This document shows, piece by piece, positions 1 to 5,486 of a stretch of 5,506 bases of DNA; position 1 is the first letter of the stretch, and every line of letters starts with the position of its first letter. The stretch is from Candidatus Woesearchaeota archaeon (lineage in GTDB: Archaea > Nanobdellota > Nanobdellia > Woesearchaeales > UBA525). Made by a program: the position numbers and the translations under genes. The notes below the pieces were generated by a model that worked only from the letters and a program-made list of their open reading frames with translations, was not told the DNA's origin and made no database searches. The stretch is from the NCBI GenBank assembly GCA_018221165.1, contig JAAOYD010000041.1, positions 1 through 5,506 on the forward strand, read 5' to 3'.

Positions 1-2127
1 GACGATAACGGCCTGCCGACCGAGCGACTCGTTGAGAAAGAGAAGAAAGTCCGTGCCAAGGACTTCACTCGCGACGAATTTCGCTTGCTCTGCCTTGACT
101 ATGTCAACGAGACCAAACCCGAGTTCATCGCTGACTGGGTTCGTTTGGGCATGAGCTGCGACTTCAGTATCAGCTATTCTACCATTGATCCCCACTGCCA
201 GAAAACAGGGCAGAAAAGCTTCTTAGATTTGTACAAGAAAGGGTTGTTGAGTAGAAAAGAGACGCCAGTTGCTTGGTGTCCTGCGTGCCAGACTGCCATC
301 GCCCAAGCGGAGTTCGAAAACATCGACATGACCTCGCACTTCAGCGACATCATCTTCAAGGAAGGCGGCAAAGACCATGTTATTGCCACAACCCGTCCTG
401 AATTATTGCCCGCCTGCGTTGCTCTCGCCTATCATCCCAGCGACAAGCGCTATAAGGATTGCAAGGGTAAGTTTGCGAAAGTGCCACTCTTCGACTACGA
501 CGTACCGTTTATAGCCGACGAAGATGCTGATCCTGAGAAAGGAACAGGATTGATGATGGTGTGTACCTTCGGTGACAAAGAAGACATCGAGAAATGGTAC
601 AAACACAAACTACCATTGAAAGTTGTACTTACCAAGGATGGTCGTATGAATGAGCACGCACCAGGCTATGAAGGCCTGAAGATTAAGGAAGCGCGTGTCA
701 AGATTATCGAGGCTTTGAAAGAGAAGAAACTCCTGATTCGCCAAGAGGAGATAACTCACGCGGTGAACGTCCACGAACGCTGCGCCACACCCATCGAATT
801 CCTCAAGACTCCCCAATGGTTCATTTCATTGTTGGATAAGAAAGAAGAACTGCTCGAAGCGGCTGACAAAATCAACTGGTATCCTGAACACATGAAAGTT
901 CGGTACTTGCACTGGGTTGAAAACCTCAACTGGGAATGGTGCATCTCGCGACAACGGTATTACGGCGTTCCTTTCCCGGTCTGGTACACGAAAGATGGCG
1001 AAATCGTCGTGGCTGACGAGAAGGATTTGCCTGTGGACCCGATGACGAGCATGCCGAAAGGCAAGAAAGACCTTACTCCCGAAGAAGATGTCTTCGACAC
1101 CTGGATGATTAGTTCTGTCAGTCCGCAAATCGCTTTAGATTGGGTTGGCGATAAGAAAGATGAGATGAAACGGCTCTATCCCATGTCGATGCGGCCGCAA
1201 GCCCACGACATCATCAGAACTTGGGCATTCTACACTATCGTGAAAGGCATCTATCATCACAAGCAGGTGCCTTGGAAGGACATTGTGATTTCTGGACACG
1301 TCTTGGATCCGAAAGGAAACAAGATGAGTAAGAGTCGTGGCAATGTGGTGAACCCGCAAGATGTGATTGAGAAATATAGTGCTGACGCGCTGCGTTTCTG
1401 GGCGGCTGGCGTAAAGCTCGGTGATGACTTGCCCTACATGGAGAAGGACATCCAGACCGGACAGAAAACAGTTACCAAGTTGTGGAACGCGATGAAGTTC
1501 AGCATCATGCACCTGGAAGACTACCAAGGTTTCGAGGGTGAAGTTGCTGTGCTTGATAGATGGTTGCTCAGCAAGTTCAACAAGATTGTCAAAGATTGCA
1601 CCGAGAACTTCGACAAGTATGAGTATAGTAAGACCAAACTCGAGGCTGAGAAGTTCTTCTGGCAAGTGTTCTGCGACAACTATCTTGAATTAGTGAAGGA
1701 TAGATTGTACGAGCCGGAGAAATACGGCGAGGACACATTATCGGCGAAGCACACATTGTATTCTGTTTCGGTTGGTATCTTGAAACTGTTCGCGCCCATC
1801 ATGCCACACATCACTGAGGAACTGTATCAACTGTATTATCGTTCAGTCGACGGAAAGCGCAGCATCCATACTTCGGAATGGCCCGTCTATCGCGAAGAGT
1901 TAGACGATGAAGAAGCAGAAGCCGTCGGCGACGAGGTCATAAAGATTGTGGCCGCGGTGCGGAAGTTCAAATCAGAGAAGCAACTGTCGATGAAAGCGCC
2001 GCTGAAGAAGCTGAAAATCACGACGAAACTCAATCTTGCGGTGGTCGAGACAGATATTCTTGCTGTTACGCATGCCGAGACCCTCGAGCACAAAAAGGGC
2101 GCGTTCAGCATAGAAATCGTTGAATGA
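1..2127 (+). CDS. valS: Valyl-tRNA synthetase, archaeal type, 5' end cut by window edge
   Basis: Class I aminoacyl-tRNA synthetase that charges tRNA-Val in the cytoplasm and edits mischarged Thr-tRNA. Frame 1 is open from the first base, beginning DDNGLPTERLVEK, typical of the start of the ValRS catalytic domain, so the true start and the HIGH motif lie upstream, probably by some 80-100 residues. A TTG at 85 is internal and is not the start. Visible in order: a CxxC zinc-knuckle pair (Cys codons at 277 and 286), the editing-domain threonine motif TTRPE (388-402), the editing motif FGDKED with its Asp at 574, WCISRQRYYGVPFPVW after about 930, DTWMISS, the KMSKS loop (1321-1335), and an anticodon-binding domain from about 1500 to the end. 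It lacks the long C-terminal coiled coil of bacterial ValRS, which fits archaea. The C-terminus is complete (TGA). The family assignment is secure; the archaeal affinity is an inference from motif style. Confidence 0.97.
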   Translation, partial: DDNGLPTERLVEKEKKVRAKDFTRDEFRLLCLDYVNETKPEFIADWVRLGMSCDFSISYSTIDPHCQKTGQKSFLDLYKKGLLSRKETPVAWCPACQTAIAQAEFENIDMTSHFSDIIFKEGGKDHVIATTRPELLPACVALAYHPSDKRYKDCKGKFAKVPLFDYDVPFIADEDADPEKGTGLMMVCTFGDKEDIEKWYKHKLPLKVVLTKDGRMNEHAPGYEGLKIKEARVKIIEALKEKKLLIRQEEITHAVNVHERCATPIEFLKTPQWFISLLDKKEELLEAADKINWYPEHMKVRYLHWVENLNWEWCISRQRYYGVPFPVWYTKDGEIVVADEKDLPVDPMTSMPKGKKDLTPEEDVFDTWMISSVSPQIALDWVGDKKDEMKRLYPMSMRPQAHDIIRTWAFYTIVKGIYHHKQVPWKDIVISGHVLDPKGNKMSKSRGNVVNPQDVIEKYSADALRFWAAGVKLGDDLPYMEKDIQTGQKTVTKLWNAMKFSIMHLEDYQGFEGEVAVLDRWLLSKFNKIVKDCTENFDKYEYSKTKLEAEKFFWQVFCDNYLELVKDRLYEPEKYGEDTLSAKHTLYSVSVGILKLFAPIMPHITEELYQLYYRSVDGKRSIHTSEWPVYREELDDEEAEAVGDEVIKIVAAVRKFKSEKQLSMKAPLKKLKITTKLNLAVVETDILAVTHAETLEHKKGAFSIEIVE

Positions 2128-2153
2128 AATAGTACTACCATCTGATAGCAACA

Positions 2154-2161
2154 TTTATAAG
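2154..2161 (+). promoter_or_regulatory. Archaeal TATA box for the 2212-2862 gene
   Basis: TTTATAAG lies 27 bases after the valS stop and is preceded by a purine-containing GATAGCAAC that could act as a BRE. Transcription would be expected about 25 bases downstream, near 2182-2184, giving a leader of about 30 bases that includes the GGAGG site. This suggests the downstream gene has its own promoter and is not merely read through from valS. Confidence 0.6.
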
Positions 2162-2195
2162 CTCCTTTCTGCTTCTCTCGTGCATTACACATCCG

Positions 2196-2204
2196 AAAGG
2201 AGGG
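2196..2204 (+). promoter_or_regulatory. Strong Shine-Dalgarno site that decides the start at 2212
   Basis: AAAGGAGGG is a near-perfect match to the 16S rRNA 3' end. Two in-frame ATGs follow, at 2206 and 2212. The GGAGG core ends at 2203, only 2 bases before the first ATG but 8 bases before the second. The usual spacing therefore selects 2212. Confidence 0.8.
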
Positions 2205-2211
2205 AATGATA

Positions 2212-2862
2212 ATGACTCAAAACCCTATGTTCGATAAAGAACTCCTCAGTGCTTTCACATCAATAGTGCAAAAATCTGGTGAAGAGTCAGCAGCAGTGCT
2301 CGACAACGCCCAACGGCAACCAAAGGAAGTCATCGATTTCTACATCGATGGATCTCGAGTCGCCACTGCACTTGAAACTGCTAACCCTGATCTTTACGGT
2401 GGTGGAATCGCCTACGGCTTTGTTACTGCGTTAGCTCATGCTGGCGTGGATGTTTCAAGTCTCTACCGAGATATGGGCGGTGACGAGAATGGTTCACTTA
2501 AACTCCCTGATGGATACAGACTGACTCAGGCGGTTATCAGTCGGCAGTTTGGCACTCTCGACCTTGACTTTATCCCTACTGAAAGTGACTTAGAAGACTT
2601 GGTTGCTGTCGCTCCTGAACTCTTCGGCGACGTCGATGGCTTGCCGTATCTGGTAAATCGTGTGCCGCAAGCGCGTATTGGGAATGAGCACATCTCGTTG
2701 ACAGCAGGTAATATGCCTAATCGTGGAAAAAGGATACTCTTCCACATTGAGGACATGGCAAACGATTCTGTGGCCACGGCAGCTGCTCTCGAGAACTATC
2801 TCAAAGGCAAGCACGGCGACGAGAATCCTGGCACCACGATGCATGACCATTACCGTGACTAA
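2212..2862 (+). CDS. Unrecognised acidic soluble protein, 216 residues
   Basis: I do not recognise this protein and assign no function. It is complete, starting at the ATG best spaced from the Shine-Dalgarno site (an ATG two codons earlier is possible) and ending with TAA. It is rich in Asp and Glu, with no signal peptide, membrane segment or Cys pair. Visible landmarks are a helical N-terminal stretch (about residues 6-30), a glycine-rich segment LYGGGIAYGF near residue 65, and a GGDENGSLKLPDGYRL loop near residue 90. An acidic stretch rich in Asp, Glu and Leu follows near 120-140, and the C-terminus is His/Asp-rich (HDHYRD). It has its own TATA box and strong ribosome binding site. Its codon use and GC content match valS, so it looks native rather than newly acquired. 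It converges on cysS with only 6 bases between stops. Confidence 0.85.
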   Translation: MTQNPMFDKELLSAFTSIVQKSGEESAAVLDNAQRQPKEVIDFYIDGSRVATALETANPDLYGGGIAYGFVTALAHAGVDVSSLYRDMGGDENGSLKLPDGYRLTQAVISRQFGTLDLDFIPTESDLEDLVAVAPELFGDVDGLPYLVNRVPQARIGNEHISLTAGNMPNRGKRILFHIEDMANDSVATAAALENYLKGKHGDENPGTTMHDHYRD

Positions 2863-2868
2863 GAAAAC

Positions 2869-3753
2869 CTATTTTTTCCTTATCTTATATCCTTCTTTTT
2901 GATCGTTTATCTGATAGCCCTTCTTCGCCATCTCGTCGCGGAGCTTGTCGGATGCGGCGAAGTCTTTCGCTTTCCTCGCGACTTCACGCTGCTCAGCGAG
3001 GGCGATAATTTCCTGAGGGATGTCCGCGGGTGCAATCACTAAATCAGCACCTATCTGAACTTTTTTGGTCTCTGGTTCTTTCATTAGCCTTAATCCAAGC
3101 ACCTTATCAAAGTCCTCAACGAGGAAAAGCTTATCTTCTTGCCCGAGCCAAGGGTCCCTAAGAACATTCCATGAGGTTGCAAGAGCTTCTGGCATATTCA
3201 AGTCGTTATTGATAGCGTTCTTGAACAGCGTTTGAAAGGATTTTTTCCTTTCTTCATCTTTAATTTCAGGATTTACTGCATACATCGATTCAATTCCTTT
3301 CTCTTTGAGTTCTTTTTGGTGAACAGAATACGTTCCTTCTTTAATCTCATCAATGATGTTCATTAATCGTTCTCTACTTTGCTTCGCGGAATCCATCGCT
3401 TCCCAAGAGAATTGTAATTGTTGACGATAATTGCCAGTCATGAGGAAGTAGCGGTAATCCAACGAGTCATAGCCTTTATCCAAGAGTGTTTGCAGGGTGA
3501 GGAACTCGCCGCTGCTCTTCGCCATCTTCCCCTTGTCGTTCACGAGGAACTCGTTGTGCAGCCAGTAGTTCACCCAGGGCTTCTTCCCCCAGGCGCATTC
3601 TGACTGGGCGATCTCGTTGGTGTGGTGTACGGGGATGAGGTCCATGCCGCCGGTGTGGATGTCGAACTGTTCGCCAAGATACTTGGTGCTCATGGCTGAG
3701 CATTCAATATGCCAGCCAGGGAAACCTCTGAAGTTAACTTTGACTTTTTTCAT
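2869..3753 (-). CDS. cysS: Cysteinyl-tRNA synthetase, C-terminal half (split gene)
   Basis: This is the second half of CysRS, which joins cysteine to tRNA-Cys. Numbered from the ATG at 3753, GFPGWHIECSAMS begins at residue 10. Cys18, His43 and Glu47 (in HHTNE) match three of the four zinc ligands that bind the substrate cysteine in this family. The KMSKS loop is GKMAKSSG at residues 75-82. The rest is the helical anticodon-binding region, ending near KKGYQIN and a Lys-rich tail with a TAG stop. The HIGH motif and the first zinc Cys are absent and are found in 4647-5372. The start ATG has GAGGG 9 bases upstream and lies inside the end of the endonuclease frame, overlapping by 20 bases. Residues 1-9 (MKKVKVNFR) are basic and may be native sequence or derived from the insertion. 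It could be a separately translated subunit or the 3' exon of a spliced gene. Positions 3241-3420 are AT-rich compared with 3480-3720. Confidence 0.93.
   Translation of the reverse strand: MKKVKVNFRGFPGWHIECSAMSTKYLGEQFDIHTGGMDLIPVHHTNEIAQSECAWGKKPWVNYWLHNEFLVNDKGKMAKSSGEFLTLQTLLDKGYDSLDYRYFLMTGNYRQQLQFSWEAMDSAKQSRERLMNIIDEIKEGTYSVHQKELKEKGIESMYAVNPEIKDEERKKSFQTLFKNAINNDLNMPEALATSWNVLRDPWLGQEDKLFLVEDFDKVLGLRLMKEPETKKVQIGADLVIAPADIPQEIIALAEQREVARKAKDFAASDKLRDEMAKKGYQINDQKEGYKIRKK
2871..2877 (+). terminator. T-run terminator for the 2212-2862 gene
   Basis: ATTTTTT begins 9 bases after the TAA stop, and another T5 run follows at about 2895. Archaeal RNA polymerase commonly stops at such T-runs without a hairpin. 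The run lies within the last codons of cysS on the other strand, so the two convergent transcripts must overlap or end very close together. No equally clear T-run is seen for the minus strand; only TTTT at 2867-2864 follows the cysS stop. Confidence 0.4.
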
Positions 3754-4657
3754 ATGTTTCGTCCCTCATCAACTCTAGGAATTGTTCTTCATTATTCTTC
3801 AACATGCTCATCTCTTTTCTACCTGCCAGTATAGCATTGAATCCGTGTTTTTTTATTCCTGTTATCTTATCTTTCGTTTTTTGCGCTTTAAAATCGGCGT
3901 TACTCTTTACTTCAATGATAAGATTTAATGAGGGTATGTAAAAATCAGGTATTGTAATTGCTTTTGTTTTCTTATCTGAATCCCAATAAGTCAGTCGTTT
4001 TGTCTCGTATTCCCATCTGAAGTTGTGCTTATCTAGAAATTCCGCCATTTCTTGTTCCCACCTTGATCTCAGAATCAAATCCTTATACGGAACTTTTTTC
4101 CAGCTTGGTGAGAGTTTAATTCTTCCAGTTAATATTCCTTCTCGTAGTGTTTTAGAGATTTTCTCGCCAAATCTCTTTTTTTGTTCGGGGGTCATATTCT
4201 GTATGGGAAGTTTTCCTTTTTTTCCTAGTAAAATCAATGTTTCACTCATCTTATCAAGTCTGTTTCTTCTCTCTTCTAGCGTTTCTTTCTGTCGAGGATG
4301 TTCTCCTGCTTCCCACAGTTTTGCCAGACTTCGCGAAACGTTCTTTTGACGTTTTCTTTTCAGTTCTTTACTTTCGATTTGTTGAGGAAGAACTCCTAAT
4401 ACACCTTTATTCTTCAAGGTTTCAGAGCATTTTTTATTTCTTTCTGGAGAGTGATTTCTAGCACAGATTTCCGGATTCTGCATTGGGTTTTCTCCTCTTT
4501 TTGCTTCTTCTGTTCTAAATTTAGAGATGTTGGAAGCTCGCTTCTTTTCGATTTCAGGACAGTTCACTCCAAATCTTTTTCCCGATTTCCATTTTATGGC
4601 ACACCAACCCTTAAAACTAGCTTCCTGTCCGCAACCACCCTTGCATTTACTTTTCAT
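3734..4657 (-). CDS. Homing-endonuclease-like protein: Zn finger, NUMOD3-like repeats, PD-(D/E)XK core
   Basis: 307 residues from the ATG at 4657. This start has GAGG 6 bases upstream; the in-frame TTG at 4669 overlaps that site and is unlikely. Residues 1-40 carry Cys5, Cys9, Cys19 and Cys33, a plausible zinc finger. RGENPM near residues 54-59 resembles the NUMOD3 DNA-binding motif of phage and intron endonucleases. From residue 76 to 183 the protein repeats about every 30 residues. The C-terminal domain has a helix with RSRWEQEMAEFL (about 197-208), then IPDF with Pro237-Asp238, then IIEVK with Glu249 and Lys251. This is the PD-(D/E)XK nuclease signature, with the catalytic residues intact. 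The protein is basic throughout, as expected for DNA binding. Its position inside the conserved core of an essential gene is typical of homing endonucleases, which cut the uninterrupted allele. The gene overlaps both cysS halves and ends 20 bases inside the third frame. The family assignment is by motif only; target-site cutting is inferred. Confidence 0.85.
   Translation of the reverse strand: MKSKCKGGCGQEASFKGWCAIKWKSGKRFGVNCPEIEKKRASNISKFRTEEAKRGENPMQNPEICARNHSPERNKKCSETLKNKGVLGVLPQQIESKELKRKRQKNVSRSLAKLWEAGEHPRQKETLEERRNRLDKMSETLILLGKKGKLPIQNMTPEQKKRFGEKISKTLREGILTGRIKLSPSWKKVPYKDLILRSRWEQEMAEFLDKHNFRWEYETKRLTYWDSDKKTKAITIPDFYIPSLNLIIEVKSNADFKAQKTKDKITGIKKHGFNAILAGRKEMSMLKNNEEQFLELMRDETYEKSQS
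3763..3767 (-). promoter_or_regulatory. Shine-Dalgarno site for the cysS C-terminal half
   Basis: On the minus strand GAGGG is followed by 9 bases and then the ATG at 3753. It lies inside the last codons of the endonuclease gene, so ribosomes finishing that gene would pass over it. Its presence supports independent translation of the C-terminal half. A match of this length can occur by chance. Confidence 0.5.
4109..4432 (-). repeat. Tandem repeats of about 30 residues within the endonuclease
   Basis: Residues 76-183 of the endonuclease contain four units whose anchor serines fall at 78, 108, 138 and 168, exactly 30 apart. The core reads S-x-(T/S)-L, then G at +7 or +10, then P at +13, as in CSETLKNKGVLGVLP, VSRSLAKLWEAGEHP and MSETLILLGKKGKLP. 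The last unit (ISKTLREGILTGRI) lacks the Pro. Linkers share a Gln shortly after the Pro, then Glu and a Lys/Arg cluster. A looser unit precedes them at about residues 42-60 (33 residues earlier). The repeats are at protein level, diverged at DNA level, and most likely are DNA-binding modules of the NUMOD type. Confidence 0.7.
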
Positions 4658-5372
4658 CTTCAACCTCAAGAATCTTAATGTTTGGATTCTTTCTACTAAA
4701 TTCTAGCAATTGTTTGTATTCTTCATCAGATAATGTTAGTTCTTGAATAAAATCCCATTCCATGGCGCGTTGCGCGTCCTTCGGGCTGAACTTCCAGAGA
4801 GCGAAGTCTGTTTTGTTCTTCTTCTCTCCCATGTCAACGCGTGCACCTTCTTGAAGCTCATCAATCTTGAGTTTCGCCAGCTTGCCGTAATCATCCAGCT
4901 TGCTCGTGTCGAAATAGATACCGTCTTCAGTCTTGTAGGTGAAGCCTTTCTCCTCGAGGGTTTTCACTTGCTCAATCTGCTCGTGGATGTGGTCAGTGGC
5001 ACGGCACCAGACATTCGGCTCGATGATGTTCAAAGCAGCGATGTCGTGCATGAATGTGTCGGTGTACTTCTTTGCGATATCCCAGACGCTGATACCATCG
5101 CGCTTGGCACCCTTTTCCATCTTATCCTCACCCTCATCAGCGTCGCTGGTGAGGTGGCCGACGTCGGTGATGTTCACCACGTGTGTCACTTCTAAGCCAT
5201 TGTAGCTCAGAACGCGTTTGAGTGTGTCTGCGAAGACGAAAGCACGGAGATTACCGATGTGGGCATCGCTGTACACTGTGGGGCCACAGCTGTACATGCC
5301 AACCTTTCCTGCTTTGAGAGGCTTGAAGGGCTCTTTCGAGCGTGTGAGAGTGTTGTAGAGGGTGATTACCAT
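4647..5372 (-). CDS. cysS: Cysteinyl-tRNA synthetase, N-terminal half (split gene) with novel tail
   Basis: 241 codons from the ATG at 5372 to TAA. Residues 1-208 are the N-terminal catalytic half of CysRS. They include SCGPTVYSDAHIGN with the zinc-ligand Cys29 and the HIGH motif as HIGN (38-41), NITDVGH (about 88-94), the EGEDKMEKGA region and DFALWKFSPKD, and they end at MEWD (204-207). In an intact enzyme the GWHIECS segment follows within about ten residues. Here the frame instead continues for about 33 AT-rich codons (SDEEYKQLLEF, NPNIKILEVEDEK) that I do not recognise as CysRS, and then stops. The missing half is at 2869-3753. With it, the total of about 500 residues is normal for the family. 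The start is supported by the downstream family motif and by a TATA box about 26 bases upstream, implying a leaderless message. The piece could be the N-terminal chain of a two-part enzyme, a 5' exon, or a broken gene. Confidence 0.93.
   Translation of the reverse strand: MVITLYNTLTRSKEPFKPLKAGKVGMYSCGPTVYSDAHIGNLRAFVFADTLKRVLSYNGLEVTHVVNITDVGHLTSDADEGEDKMEKGAKRDGISVWDIAKKYTDTFMHDIAALNIIEPNVWCRATDHIHEQIEQVKTLEEKGFTYKTEDGIYFDTSKLDDYGKLAKLKIDELQEGARVDMGEKKNKTDFALWKFSPKDAQRAMEWDFIQELTLSDEEYKQLLEFSRKNPNIKILEVEDEK
4664..4667 (-). promoter_or_regulatory. Shine-Dalgarno site for the endonuclease
   Basis: GAGG on the minus strand is followed by six bases and then ATG at 4657. The site sits within the last codons of the cysS N-terminal half, whose TAA ends at 4647. 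Start and stop therefore overlap by 11 bases, an arrangement suited to translational coupling. The site selects the ATG over the TTG at 4669. Confidence 0.6.
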
Positions 5373-5394
5373 ATGTGTGGTTATTCTCGTGGCG

Positions 5395-5402
5395 TATTAA
5401 AA
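5395..5402 (-). promoter_or_regulatory. Archaeal TATA box for cysS, probably leaderless
   Basis: On the minus strand TTTTAATA, preceded by TAAACC as a possible BRE, is centred about 26 bases from the A of the cysS ATG at 5372. That is the normal archaeal distance from TATA box to transcription start, so the message should begin at or just before the ATG. No Shine-Dalgarno sequence precedes this ATG, which agrees with leaderless initiation. Confidence 0.6.
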
Positions 5403-5445
5403 GGTTTAGGGTGCGTGATTGAATATTTTCTATACTGAAAATAAA

Positions 5446-5486
5446 GGCGCGAGTACCCCGTGGCTTTAGTCCGGGGGTGAAGCGCC
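5446..5486 (+). mobile_element. Nested hairpin resembling an IS200/IS605 right end / omega-RNA scaffold, without tnpB
   Basis: An outer stem GGCGC (5446-5450) with GCGCC (5482-5486) encloses a hairpin. Its stem is CCCCG (5456-5460) with CGGGG (5472-5476), then a bulged T, then GGC/GTC closing a TTTA loop. A GC-rich stem closed by GGC-TTTA-GYC and followed by GGTGAAGCGCC looks like the 3' scaffold of the guide RNAs of archaeal TnpB genes, which forms the right end of IS200/IS605-type elements. In that orientation tnpB would lie to the left on the plus strand, but that space holds the cysS promoter and gene, so no tnpB is present there. It may be a solo end, a relic, or part of an element continuing right of the window. 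The resemblance is from memory of the family and was not aligned. Confidence 0.45.

Larger units (their letters stand above)
3754..4748 (-). mobile_element. Homing-endonuclease insertion splitting cysS (ends approximate)
   Basis: A block of about 1 kb interrupts cysS between codon 208 of the N-terminal half and the start of the C-terminal half. Hand counts in sample 60-base blocks give 35-38% GC inside (3781-3840, 3961-4020, 4141-4200), against 48-60% in flanking cysS blocks (4801-4860, 5161-5220, 3541-3600). The upstream edge is sharp near 4750, where conserved CysRS sequence (MEWD) stops. The downstream edge lies between 3754 and about 3727, where GFPGWH begins. Nearly the whole block is the endonuclease frame. 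No direct repeats, terminal inverted repeats or ribozyme core were recognised, so the ends given are the best reading and not mapped splice or insertion sites. Confidence 0.75.

Noticed and set aside
85..87. TTG as the start of valS.
   Set aside because: The frame is open to the window edge and the upstream codons encode conserved ValRS sequence (DDNGLPTER), so the true start is outside the window.
1135..1665. A 176-codon minus-strand frame and other antisense frames within valS.
   Set aside because: They lie opposite strongly conserved synthetase motifs, have no recognisable protein features and are shadows of the coding strand.
2331..2349. ATCGAT repeated twice (2332-2337 and 2344-2349), forming an inverted repeat.
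   Set aside because: It is very short, self-palindromic and lies within a coding sequence; chance is enough to explain it.
3754..4748. Intein within CysRS.
   Set aside because: The three frames differ and are separated by stops. There is no Cys/Ser at the first junction and no terminal His-Asn followed by Cys/Ser/Thr at the second.
4684..4755. Possible group I P1 pairing: AAGAAUCC inside the insert (minus strand, 4691-4684) with GGAUUUU at the break (4755-4749), including a U-G pair.
   Set aside because: The U-G pair would place the cut after 4750, and no intron end in G near the C half then restores the reading frame with a sensible CysRS sequence. No P3-P8 core was seen, and both strings are short and AT-rich, so chance is the likelier explanation.
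3721..4760. Archaeal bulge-helix-bulge intron at the junctions.
   Set aside because: I tried pairing the codon 205-210 region with the start of the C half. Only short A/U or GGGA/UCCC matches appeared, without the 3-base bulge / 4-bp helix / 3-base bulge pattern. It is not excluded; a folding program should decide.
4743..5195. A 150-codon plus-strand frame opposite the cysS N-terminal half.
   Set aside because: It is a shadow of conserved CysRS codons with no ribosome site or recognisable domain.
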